Assembly: GCA_030789695.1 (NCBI GenBank)
Contig: CM061136.1
Location: forward strand, 134,118,448 to 134,182,447
From: Scilla litardierei
Taxonomy: Eukaryota > Streptophyta > Magnoliopsida > Asparagales > Asparagaceae
Length of the DNA stretch: 64,000 bases
Direction: 5' to 3'
Of the stretch, positions 35,511 to 45,723 are shown piece by piece. Position 1 is the first letter of the stretch; each line of letters opens with the position of its first letter. The position numbers and the translations under genes were made by a program. The notes under the pieces were generated by a model. It searched no databases and was not told where the DNA came from. It was given only the letters and a program-made list of their open reading frames with translations.

Positions 35511-38500
35511 TCAAGCTTTCAGATCTCTTAGGCGGCTAATTCCAATCCTATGTACAAGTTTTCTAAAAGTAGCAGTAGGAAGGGCTTTAGTGAACAAATC
35601 TGCCAGATTGTCACATGACTGCACTTGTCTGATGTCGATCTTGCCATCTCTCTGTAGCTCGTGCGTCCAGAAGAACTTTGGTGAAATGTGTTTTGTTCTG
35701 TCGCCTTTGATGAAGCCACCTCGTAGTTGAGCTATGCAAGCAGCGTTGTCCTCGAACATGGTAGTGGGTTCACGGTCTCCAGTCTTCAGTCCGGTCGTAG
35801 ACAGGATGTGGTGGACAACTGAGCGTAGCCATACGCATTCTCTGCTTGCTTCATGGATGGCAATGATCTCTGAGTGATTGGATGAGGTCGCCGTCAAGGT
35901 TTGCTTGATGGATCTCCAGGAAATGGCTGTCCCTCCGTAGGTAAACACGTACCCAGTCTGTGATTTTGCTTTGTGGGGATCAGACAAGTAACCTGCATCA
36001 GCATAACCTGCAAGTGTAGAGGATGTTTCATTTTTGTAGAAGAGTCCCAAATCTGTAGACCCTTGGAGGTAGCGCAGAAGGTGCTTTACTCCGGTCCAGT
36101 GGCGCTGTGTACGCGCTGCACTGTATCTGGCTAGCAAATTTACTGCAAACGATATAGCGGGACGTGTGTAGTTTGCCAGATATAGTAGTGCTCCGATGGC
36201 ACTCAGATAAGGAACTTCCGGACCAAGTATGTCCTCCCCCTCTTCCAGCGGCCGGAAGGGGTCTTTATGTGCATCCAACGATCGTACCACCATAGGTGTA
36301 CTCAATGGATGACAATGGTCCAATGGAATCTTTGTAACATTTTCTTCGTATATGTGGTTTGGTATAATAGGATTCCCTCCTTTTGATGTTCAATCTGTAA
36401 GCCAAGGCAGAATTTCGTTTTGCCTAGGTCTTTCATTTCAAATTCTTTTGTTAGGCTTACAGATATCTCAGTGATCTCTTCCGGAGATCCTATGAGATTC
36501 AGATCGTCTACGTAGACAGCTATTATCACGAATCCTTTTCCCTTTGTTCTTATGAAGATACAGGGCAGACTTCATTGTTTGTGAATCCTTGTTGAACAAG
36601 GAACTCACTGAGTCTGTTATACCACATTCTTCCTGATTGTTTGAGACCATACAATGATCTTTGTAGCTTAACAGAATAGACGTCCCGAGGTCTATCATTT
36701 AGTTCAGTAGGCATGGAAAAGCCATCAGGAAGTTTTATGTATATCTCTTTGTCGAGATTGCCGTATAGATATGCAGTCACAACATCCATTAGCTGCATAT
36801 CTAGGCCTTCCTTTGATGTTAAGCTTATCAGGAATCTGAAGGTGATCGCATCCATGACCGGGGAATATGTTTCTTCATAGTCTATACCCGGTCTTTGGGA
36901 AAATCCTTGTGCTACAAGTCTAGCTTTGTAGTGTGCGATCTCATTATTTTCGTTTCTTTTTCTGACGAATACCCATTTGTATCCCACAGGTTTGACACCA
37001 GTAGGTGTCTGGACTATTTGCCCAAAGACTTTTCGTTTCTGAAGCGAGTCCAGCTCGGCTTCTATTGCATGATTCCACTTTGGCCAATCATCTATACGTT
37101 TGCATTCAGCAACGGAGTGTGGTTCATAATCATCGTCGCTTCCGACGACGTGAATGGCAATGTGAAACACGAAGTCATCGTCGACGACTATACTCTTTCT
37201 GTCCAATACCTCCCCTGTACGTACATAATTTAATGATATTTCAGTTTCTCCCGGCAGTTCCTCTGCAGTGGATTCCGGGAGGGGAGAGGGTATGGACACG
37301 AGCTCGTTTCTCTGTGAGGGTATCGTCCCAAGGTCTCCGGATATTTTTCTTTTTCTTGGATTTTTATCCTTGGAGCCTGGTGGTCTGCCTCTTTTCTGTT
37401 GAGGTGAAGCCACTTCTGCTGCTGGTGGATTGCATCCATCCTTTGGGATGTCAATCCTAGCTGGAGTATTCGCAGCAGGGATGTGTGATCTGACAATCTT
37501 CTGGTTGTCAGTAAACGAGTCTGGTAATCTATGGACTGTGTCCTGGATATGTAAGATCTTCCGGATCTCATCATCGCATTGTTTTGTTATCGGATCGTAG
37601 TGGGTCAAGCTTTTTGTATCCCACCTTAACATTTGCTTTGCACTAGACTTTTCGATGTCTAGGCCCATTTTGGGGAAATACGTTTCATCAAAATCGCAGT
37701 CTTCAAGACGTGCCTTAAAAGCGTCCCCCGTTTGGGGTTCTAGGTATCTTATAATGGAGGGTGAGTCAAACTCTACATAAATACCTAGGCGACGTTGAGG
37801 ACCCATCTTGGTCCTCTGTGGTGGTGCAATGTGGATATAAACTGCGCAGCCGAAGATCCTCAAGTGAGAGATGTTCGGCAGCGTTCCATATGCAAGTTGC
37901 ATTGGAGATAGACTCTGACCTCCCGAGGGTCTTATTTTTATTAGTGATGCATCATGCAGAATTGCATGTCCCCATGCATCCACCGGCAACTGGGATTTCA
38001 TCAGCAATGGACGTGCGATCCATTGGAGTCTTTTTATTAGCGACTCAGCTAACCCATTCTGGGTGTGAACATGGGGCACTGGATGTTCAATTTCAATTCC
38101 CGTTGCCAGGCAATATTCTTGGAATGACTGAGAGGTAAATTCTCCTGCATTATCCAGACGTATTTTCTTAATTTGGTTGTCTGGAAAATGCGCCCGCTAC
38201 TTTATTATTTGTGCCAAGAGCTTTGGGAAAGCCAAGTTGCGGGTTGAGAGTAGACATACATACGAGTATTTTGAAGATGCATCAATCAGTACCATAGAGT
38301 ACCGAAAGGGCCCACTAGGGGGTGGATAGGTCCACATATGTCTCCATGTATTCTTTCAAGGAAGCTAGGAGACTCGATGTCCACTTTAAGTGGTGATGGC
38401 CTTGTTATTAATTTTCCCTTAAAACAGGGTACACAAGGGAATTCTCCCTTCTGAAGAATCTTCTGGTTCTTCAGGTTATGCCCATGGGATTGTGATATAA

Positions 38501-38990
38501 TGCGGTGCATCATCACAGATCTGGGGTGGCCAAGTCTATCGTGCCAAAGTAAGAATTTGGCCGATGTCGGACACTTCAGGTGTTCCGTTAGGTTTGCTTC
38601 CTCTCTCCGAATTTTTGTGTGGTAGAGACCTGATGAGAGGCTCTCAAAACGTTCAAGTATGGATTTAACTCTATTGTCTTGAGACGTTACATACTGTAAT
38701 TCATTTTCTTTAACATTTGCTGTTTCCAAGTGGAATCCGTTAAGACGGATATCTTTGAAACTTAATAAGTTTCTCTTCGAATTTGGAGAGTAAAGTGCAT
38801 CTTTTATTTTTATTTCTGTTCCATTGGGAAGCAACAAGGTTGCATTCCCAGAACCTTCAATTATATCCGATGGCCCTGAAATTGTGTTTACAGGGCTCTT
38901 ATACGGAGTAATGCTATGAAAATAGCATTTGTGCTGAAGGATCGTATGTGTCGATGCGCTGTCTACTAAGCAGTCATGAGAGCATCCCAT
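35511..38990 (-). pseudogene. Copia-2 pol polyprotein (protease, integrase, RT, RNase H), frameshifted
   Basis: Domain order on the minus strand: aspartic protease with VDSAST near the start (~38960); pre-integrase zinc region LWHDRLGHP with a later CVPC (~38560-38420); integrase core with HGDICGP (~38325), then KIRLDNAGEF (~38170) and NGLAESLIKR (~38060); reverse transcriptase with YKWVFVRKR and LMDVVTAYLYG (~37000-36760) and the active-site box YVDD (~36515); RNase H with YADAGYLSDP and KFFWTHELQ (~36000-35650). This integrase-before-RT order defines Ty1/copia. One-base frameshifts lie near 38300 (in integrase), 36566 (before YVDD) and 36330 (after RT). No complete enzyme can be made from this copy. 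Confidence 0.9.
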
Positions 38991-39117
38991 CTAAAAAGAT
39001 GAGTAAACATTTGCATTTCAGAAAAACTAAATTTTATTCAACAGAATTCAGATTACATAAAAGCTCTCATAAAATAGATTGTTCATACAATAAAATGCTA
39101 AGATAAATGAAAACAGG
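38991..39117 (-). other. Copia-2 spacer between gag stop and pol
   Basis: About 130 nt with stop codons in all frames separate the gag TAG from the pol start. It ends in ATCTTTTTAG just before ATGGGATGC, which looks like a splice acceptor. Copia-1 has the same gag stop context and a longer spacer. Confidence 0.6.
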
Positions 39118-40080
39118 CTAATCAAGCATATCATTTGACTCGAAGTCTTTGGCTGTGAACTTGACTGCATTATTCACAGCCACCAGGTTTGATTCAGCAT
39201 TCTTCTTCTTGCTTTGTTTATAAAGCTCCTGGAGATGCACTGGGGTCCTGCACACTCTGGACCAGTGGCCTGTCATGCCACAGCTGTGGCACTGGTCTTC
39301 CCAGTCCCTCTTGGGTGGGGGTGCATTATTTTTCTTGTTATCATTCCTGCGCCAGGTGAACTTGCGCTTCCCTTCATTCTTGCGCTGCTGTGGTGGGCCC
39401 TTGGCTCTTTTCTGTTGTCCCCCTTTCTGTGGTCTTTCTTTTCTTTTATTATCCCTCTTCTTTTTGAAGGAAGAGGTATGGTGAGCTTCTGGTAGGGGGG
39501 CAGTGCCGGGAGGGCGCATATTATGAGTGGCGAGAAGAAGCTCTCTATTTTGCTCGGCCATGAGAAGACATGACAGCAGCTCTGAATACTTGGTGAACTT
39601 ACGTTCACGGTATTGCTGCATGAGTATCGCATCCTTTTCATGGAAAGACGTATACGTCTTTTCCAGCATGCGATCTTCTGAGACTTTTTCACCATACAAC
39701 TTCAGGCGTGAGGTGATGCTAAAAAGTGCTGAGTTGTACTCAGCAATGGACTTAAAGTCCTGCAGTCTCAGGTTCTCCCACTCATATCTCGCCCTTAGGA
39801 GTATAACATCTCTCTGATGTTTATACCTAGCCTCAAGGGCGGTCCATAGCTCAAGTGGATCTTCGACCGTAAGGTACTCAGCCTTTAAGGTCTTGTCCAC
39901 ATGACGGCGAATATAGATGATGGCTTGTGCCTTCTCTATATCGCTAACATTTTCTTTTTCAGTCACAGCAGTGATGAGGGACTTGGCCCGTAGGTGAAAC
40001 TTAACATCTAGCTGCCAGCTTAGATAGTTTCTACCTGATGCATCCAGCACTTCAAAGTCAACGCTTGCAATTTTAGCCAT
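39118..40080 (-). CDS. Copia-2 gag, intact frame
   Basis: 320-residue capsid/nucleocapsid protein that would form virus-like particles around the element RNA. It starts MAKIASVDFEVLDASGRNY; the copia-type gag core spans about residues 10-190 (LWTALEARYKHQ). A long basic, glutamine-rich stretch (about 215-265) precedes the zinc knuckle CHSCGMTGHWSRVC (CX2CX4HX4C) at about 272-285. The frame ends with FESNDMLD and a TAG. It is intact although pol is not. Confidence 0.9.
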   Translation of the reverse strand: MAKIASVDFEVLDASGRNYLSWQLDVKFHLRAKSLITAVTEKENVSDIEKAQAIIYIRRHVDKTLKAEYLTVEDPLELWTALEARYKHQRDVILLRARYEWENLRLQDFKSIAEYNSALFSITSRLKLYGEKVSEDRMLEKTYTSFHEKDAILMQQYRERKFTKYSELLSCLLMAEQNRELLLATHNMRPPGTAPLPEAHHTSSFKKKRDNKRKERPQKGGQQKRAKGPPQQRKNEGKRKFTWRRNDNKKNNAPPPKRDWEDQCHSCGMTGHWSRVCRTPVHLQELYKQSKKKNAESNLVAVNNAVKFTAKDFESNDMLD

Positions 40081-41823
40081 TTATCTAGCAGAGCACAAAC
40101 ATGCATAAATTAATAATCAATCAGAAAGAAAAACATTTTCATGCGGAGGCAATATTTAATGAAAAGCTAAACGTGTGGATCGGCCAGTCCCACAAGAAAG
40201 AGTCCAAAAAGTCCACAGTCCAAATTATACAAATTTACAGCTTGAATAAAATGAAAATACAACTTTGGAAACCCGTGGGTCCCATATAATATCTCCGTCT
40301 TCAAGCGTGGCCTCCGTCTCCATGGAAGTTGGTCTTCTTTCTTTGACATTTACATAAATTCCTCACTACAATTTCTCTCAAAAATAAAAGAAAAGTGCGG
40401 GAAATAAACTGTGGGACTAAACGGCCGATCCAAAAACCACATTTAGCAATTCATGCAGAAATATTGTAATCATCAACATTTTCATTCACAGACATCACAG
40501 GCAGTTTATTCACATGAGGATACAATAATATTTAATCACTTAATAATTATTGGACCACTGGGCAACGTCATACACCGTTAGGTTAGGTAACTAACGGTAG
40601 AGCGGTCACAGGATCTTCCTAATTATTAAGTTTTTAAATAAAATACACAACCACGCATATAATATCCACATAATTTTGCCAGAGATGAAAAGCATGTAAA
40701 AGTAATTACGATGCATGAGTTGTAAAGTAAATGGGTTTAATCAATTAAATTGATTAAGTGCCCAAAATAAACATTTTCTTTGTCTGAGAAAAAGCGGTTC
40801 CCTCATCATCCCAAAAGCCCCCCAGAAATCCCCAAAAGGTCCTCGCTTGCCCGATATTTGTCCCGTAATTTACCGTGATTTTTCACGAATATTTCGCCCT
40901 TAAATCCCCCTTTTAAATTAATTTTTAGGCCAAACAGTTGCCTTTTTAGGCTTGTTTTCAGCCTAAGCCCCCTCCATTTTTTTTTGAAAAACTGGCCTGT
41001 GGGCCTGAAGCACACAGCCGGCCTGTGGGCTTCAGGCCCACAGGTTTTTTGTTTTTTTTGAAAAATTGGCATGTGGGCCTGAAGCCCACAGCCGGCCTAT
41101 AGGCTTTAGGCCCACATGCTTTCTATTTTTTTTTGAATGAACTAGGGTTTGATGGGGGGCGGCGTTGCCGCCACCCCCGGCAGGGGGGCGCGGCCGCCGG
41201 GGCCGCCGCCCCCCTTGCAGGGGGAGCGGCGGCGGGGGCCGCCCCCTGCAGGGCGGAGCGGCGGGGGCCGCCCCCCTTACAGGGGGCGCGGCCTCGGGGG
41301 GCCGCCGCCCCCTGTATGGGGTGCGGCGGGGGCCGCCCCCCTGTAGGGGGGAGCGACCGGCGGCGGCCCGCTGCCCCCCGCAGGGGAGGAGTGGCGAGGG
41401 CCGCCCCCCTGTGGGGGGAGCAGCCGGGGGGGTTCCGTCGAGGTTGGGGGGGGGGGGGGGTTTCCGATGACGGCTAGCCGCCGAAGGGTTCAAAAATTAG
41501 GGGTTTGACCCTAAAAATTGGGTTTTTGGGATGAACGGTCCGTCGTTTTCAAGGCCACAAATAATCCCCATATCAAGCTTACGAGATCTAGGGGAGGGGT
41601 AATCATACGTATGATTAAAAATATCGTTTTTAGTGTTTTTACCTCTATATCCGTCCTCCGGATATAGCGACGGTTGCTCGAAGCCCTACGCGGATGACGA
41701 CGCTTGATGGAGGAAGCCTTGCACTGCGGTCGTGGATCTCCCGTCTAGCCTTCACCTTCGCCTTCGCAACGACCGGAGAAAATTTTTGTGGAAAAGAAAA
41801 TTTTTAGAGTTGTGCTAATAATG
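40081..41823 (-). repeat. Copia-2 leader with palindromes and GC-rich array
   Basis: Untranslated 1.74-kb leader. It includes four copies of the CTGTGGGC-TGAAG-CCCACAG hairpin motif (40996-41117) and a GC-rich array (41153-41460) of CCCCCTGCAGGGGG-type palindromes, as in Copia-1 but shorter. Just inside the 5' LTR the minus strand reads CATTATTAGCAC, a mutated version of the Copia-1 primer-binding site. Confidence 0.85.
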
Positions 41824-41969
41824 TGTTATGAATCAACTATTGAGGGGGGAGCCCTCATGTCTTTATTTATAGCCAAAGGGGAGAATACAAAGTGGGCTTA
41901 CACAGATATGTGCCCAATACTAGGATGGCCCAATAACTCAGCCAACCCAGTAAATAACCGTTCACAACA
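41824..41969 (-). repeat. Copia-2 5' LTR
   Basis: 146 bp; about three differences from the 3' LTR (for example AACTATTGAGG versus AACTAGTGAGG). Followed by target duplication AAGTT. Confidence 0.95.
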
Positions 41970-42242
41970 AAGTTATGGACTAATTGTTTACATGTTTTTA
42001 GTTAAATGTTTAACTCAGCAGAACAATCATTAATTTGTAAAAAATTAATTAGCAGTAGACAGACATTGATTACCGGAGGAAAGTAAGGAAAGAAATTGAG
42101 AGAGAGGAGAAATTAATTCTCATTAACTCAAACAATTAATTCTCTAATGCCCAACATTAATTTTAGCAGAAATTAAGGAAGTAAAAATTAATTCTCTAAT
42201 GCCAAACATTGATTCAAACGAAAACCAGAGATCTGAACTTAA

Positions 42243-42310
<68 letters not shown>

Positions 42311-43070
42311 TTACAGGCGGACGTCGTGATTCACTCCTCAGTTTCAATTAGCCATAGGGATCATTCAAAAGGGCTCTCCACAATCCTTAGTTTCAATAGA
42401 CACAAAACCTTGAACACAAACAGAAAGAAGCAAAAATTAGCAGTAGACAGAATAGCAAAACATTAATTCAAATTTCCAACTGTAGCAATGGTCATTATTG
42501 CAGATAATTATTCAAGTCACAATGGCCTGCAGTTTTATAACACTTAGAAAGCCAAAAAATATGGTATGGTCGAAAATAGCATTTGGCTGTCAAAATATTT
42601 AACTCAGCATAACAATATAAAGTTATGGACTAATTTTTTACATGTTTAGCAGTAGACAGACATTGATTACCGAAGGAAAGTAAGGAAAGAAATTGAGAGA
42701 GAGGAGAAATTAATTCTCTAATGCCAAACATTAACTAAAACGATTAATTCTCTAATGCCAAACATTAATTCCAACAGAAATTAAGGAAGGAAACATTAAT
42801 TCTCTAATGCCAAACATTGATTCAAACGAAAAACCAGAGATCTGAATTTAAGGAAAGAAATTGAGAGAGAGAGAGGAGATTACAGGCGGACGTCGTGATT
42901 CACTCCTCAATTTCAATTAACCATAGGGCTCATTCAAAAGGGCTCTCCACACTCCTCAGTTTCAATTAACCAAAAGGCTTGAACACAAATAGAAATAAGC
43001 AAAAATTAGGAGTAGACAGAAATATTAAAAAAACAGGAGGATGCCAAACATTGATTCCAAAAAAAACATT
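41970..43070. repeat. Tandem duplication of about 656 bp (two copies, one split by Copia-2)
   Basis: The sequence from TTTCCAATTGTAGCAATGGT (34996) to the Copia-2 site, continuing after 41974, is repeated from 42476. Shared landmarks are ATTTAACTCAGCATAACAAT, ATTGATTACCG, and GGAGATTACAGGCGGACGTC. Removing Copia-2 gives a unit length of about 656 bp. Non-coding. Confidence 0.85.
42247..42306. repeat. (AG)n microsatellite
   Basis: About 30 AG dinucleotides inside the first copy of the 656-bp duplication; in the second copy (about 42860) the same place has only a short AG run. Confidence 0.95.
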
Positions 43071-43074
43071 GATT

Positions 43075-43420
43075 AACGGAGGAAATTGAGAGAGAGGAGG
43101 AATGAAATTATGAGCAAGTGATACTACACATGAACATTAATTCTAATATTTCTGTCAAAAGATTAATATTTCTGAACATTAATTCCAAAGATTAAGGAAG
43201 GAAATTGAGAGAGAGAGGAGGAATGAAATTATGAGCAAGTGATACTACACATGAACATTAATTCTAATATTTCTGTCAAAAGATTAATATTTCTGAACAT
43301 TAATTCCAAAGATTAAGGGAGGAAATTGAGAGAGAGGAGGAATGAAATTATGAGCAAGTGATACTACACATGAACATTAATTCTAATATTTCTGTTAAAA
43401 GATTAAGGGAGGAAACATTA
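43075..43420. repeat. Three tandem copies of a ~120-bp unit
   Basis: GAAATTGAGAGAGAGGAGGA plus about 100 further bases (including ATGAGCAAGTGATACTACAC) starts near 43081, 43200 and 43321. The copies are almost identical, so the duplication is recent. The third is cut short. Confidence 0.9.
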
Positions 43421-43474
43421 AGATTAATATTACGGAAAGAAATTGAAAACCAGAGAGAGAGATATTAAGGAAAG

Positions 43475-43480
<6 letters not shown>

Positions 43481-43541
<61 letters not shown>
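43481..43541. repeat. (AG)n microsatellite
   Basis: About 30 AG dinucleotides near the right end of the Helitron-derived region. Confidence 0.95.
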
Positions 43542-43545
<4 letters not shown>

Positions 43546-43814
43546 CATACCTGAAGAAGAAAGAGGAGTGAAGTCTGTGGGATGGAGGTCAAAGATGTAG
43601 GGAATGATGAAGTCAAAAGTTTCTGAGTGGGATTTGTTGATACCGTGGAGAAGAGTGCGACAACTGCTCTTAAGCAGTTTTTATTACCGTTTCTCACGCA
43701 GGTTTTTTAAACTGTTTTTAAGCAGTTTTTAAGCAGTTTTATTGCCGTTTTTGGCGCCACATAGGACAAACTGGTGACACGTAGGACAAAAGTGACGCGT
43801 AGGACAAAGGTTTG

Positions 43815-43840
43815 AAAAAAGTCATGAAATGTATAAGAGA
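43815..43840 (-). other. Candidate Helitron 5' terminus (outer)
   Basis: Minus strand: host A, then TCTCTTATACATTTCATGAC. It is identical over the first 16 bases to the terminus at 33907 and is preceded by the same CACATAGGACA/CACGTAGGACA motifs. Confidence 0.55.
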
Positions 43841-44557
43841 TTTGAATATTTTTATCATTGTCTACTTGGAGAAAATGTGAGAAGCATGAAACAAGTACCC
43901 ATGTGTGTATTGGCAATGTCACTTTAATTTTTTTAAATAACCTTTTCTTAATTTTGGCTTAATTTACAAAAACTAGCTTAACATAAGCATGATTTAACTA
44001 TACTGCCTTTAAGTTTTAATCAAAACCTCTCTTAATTTTGGTCATTCATCAAAACCTTCTTAACATCTTTTCATCAAAACTACCGTAAACTTTATTATTG
44101 CTTACTAAAATATCTTGAACTTTACTATTGTTTATAGGAGCTAACTTAAATTTTAAGTTGAATTCTACATGAAACATATCATATCATCATGATTGATGGT
44201 GGTCCTACTGTTTTCCAAGGAGCCATGCAGAGTGGCGACTCTGCAGGATGGCTTGACGCTACGAAATCTGAAGTGGAAAAGATTGAGACCTACTAGGCAA
44301 AGTTGATGGTAAAAAGGATACCGACAAATGGTTTGACGAGATTTTGCCCCTAATAACCATGTGCTAGTCCATTCGGATATTGCTTGTTATAGCAGTTTGC
44401 CACGACTTGAGCTTAAGAACTTAAAAGTCAGTGTGATACACATGAAGTAATGATGCCCACAACGACACAACCGGCTACTAGCCCAGACTGCAGCTGTCAA
44501 ACTATACAAAGGCAAGTATATGGGGAGGTGGAACATAAAACATGTAGATCCCTCTAG
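43841..44557. other. Host or older repeat sequence, nothing recognised
   Basis: No reading frame or terminal repeat that I can support. It flanks the solo LTR on the left. Confidence 0.4.
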
Positions 44558-45723
44558 ATCTATGTGACGGCCCGTATCCATCAGTACACGTATATTCGTA
44601 TTCTATGTATTTTTATATATTAAAAGTATTTTAAAATGGTTTGTCAGGAGTTTAATATCAAAATTTGTTTCAAAATCCTTTATAAAAATATTTTGTAGTA
44701 TCAAAATAGTTATAGCCTATTTTAGTAAATCCGAGTGCCATCCAATACTTTTAAATAATATATATAAGATTTTATATTTAATTATTACCAATATAGCCGT
44801 ATCAATTATTTTTCTATATAAACACTATCAAAATGATTTCAAACTTCTACGATATGATTCTATGGTCATTTAGTACCCCCAGTATTTCTTACGTAATTTT
44901 CTGGAGACAAATCGACCTAAAACCCGCAAACCTGCGGCCTGAATGTTTTGACTCAAAACTCGTATTTTCGTAACTTAAACTTCAAAATGGACTTCGTATT
45001 CGTGATCCTCACGACGATATGAAAGTATGGAACTTTTTCTGGAATTTTTCGGAGTCATATGTGATTAATGGGTATTTTGGGTATTATAATAATATTATTA
45101 TATACCATTGCTAATTACCTTTACTAATCATTTTTAACTTACCCTAATTACCAATTAACTATTCTAATTACCCTCTAATTGTCGGCAACCACCCTCCATT
45201 TCTTTCACGTTTAAGTTTTCTAAAGCTTAGTCAACAAGTACCCACCTAACATCATTAATGCTAATTGATGATTAATTGTGGGTTCATGAACCCATTATAC
45301 TATGAATAAACCCACTTAATCCTCCCTCATTTACGCAAACAATGAAACCCATGTAGCAAACTCATCTTCCGCTCCCCTCCCTCTCATCGCAGTTCCCACC
45401 ACCCTCGTCGCCCGCAGTGCCGTCTGCGCCGTCCTCCCCTCGATCTCGCCGCCCTCTATGACGCCGTCACCACCCACAGAATGCCGGCAAGCACGAACCC
45501 CGACAGCCCCCTCCTCCTTCGTCCGTGGGCTTCACTCACCCGCAATGCCATCACCGTCAACCCCCTCCTCCGCTCCACCTCGCTGCAGCCTCCAGCGGCT
45601 CCACCGCACCCCTCCGTCGTGGCGCCGCCACCCTCCGACCAGGACCCAGTCGCCCTCCTCTACGCTCTAATAGCCCAGAAAACCCAGCCCCGAGCCCCCT
45701 ACTCTTTCCACCAGCATTCCCGC

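Larger units (their letters stand above)
35150..41969 (-). mobile_element. Copia-2, Ty1/copia LTR retrotransposon
   Basis: Complete 6820-bp element in minus orientation with a perfect target duplication AAGTT (35145-35149 and 41970-41974). LTRs are 146 bp and start TGTTGTGAACGG on the minus strand. It is the better-preserved relative of Copia-1: same LTR length, leader repeats, gag and pol, but the pol frame has at least three frameshifts. An unoccupied duplicate of its target site is present at about 42620-42640. Confidence 0.95.
7568..43840 (-). mobile_element. Helitron shell containing three nested LTR elements
   Basis: The minus strand carries a Helitron-type 3' end (8-bp stem hairpin, seven bases, CTAG, then host T) at 7568. 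It has a decayed Rep/PIF1-helicase gene in the correct orientation at 21.0-16.8 kb, and candidate 5' ends (A|TCTCTTATACATTTC) at 33907 and 43840. Helitrons insert between A and T without target duplication, and both ends fit that rule. Without the nested Copia-1, large non-autonomous element and Copia-2, about 15 kb of Helitron-derived sequence remains. It is uncertain which 5' end pairs with the 3' end: 33907 gives a shorter element, and 43840 includes a duplicated 5' region. Confidence 0.6.

Noticed and set aside
41032..41493. Proline/arginine-rich frames in the Copia-2 leader
   Set aside because: Same repeat-derived composition as in Copia-1, on both strands.
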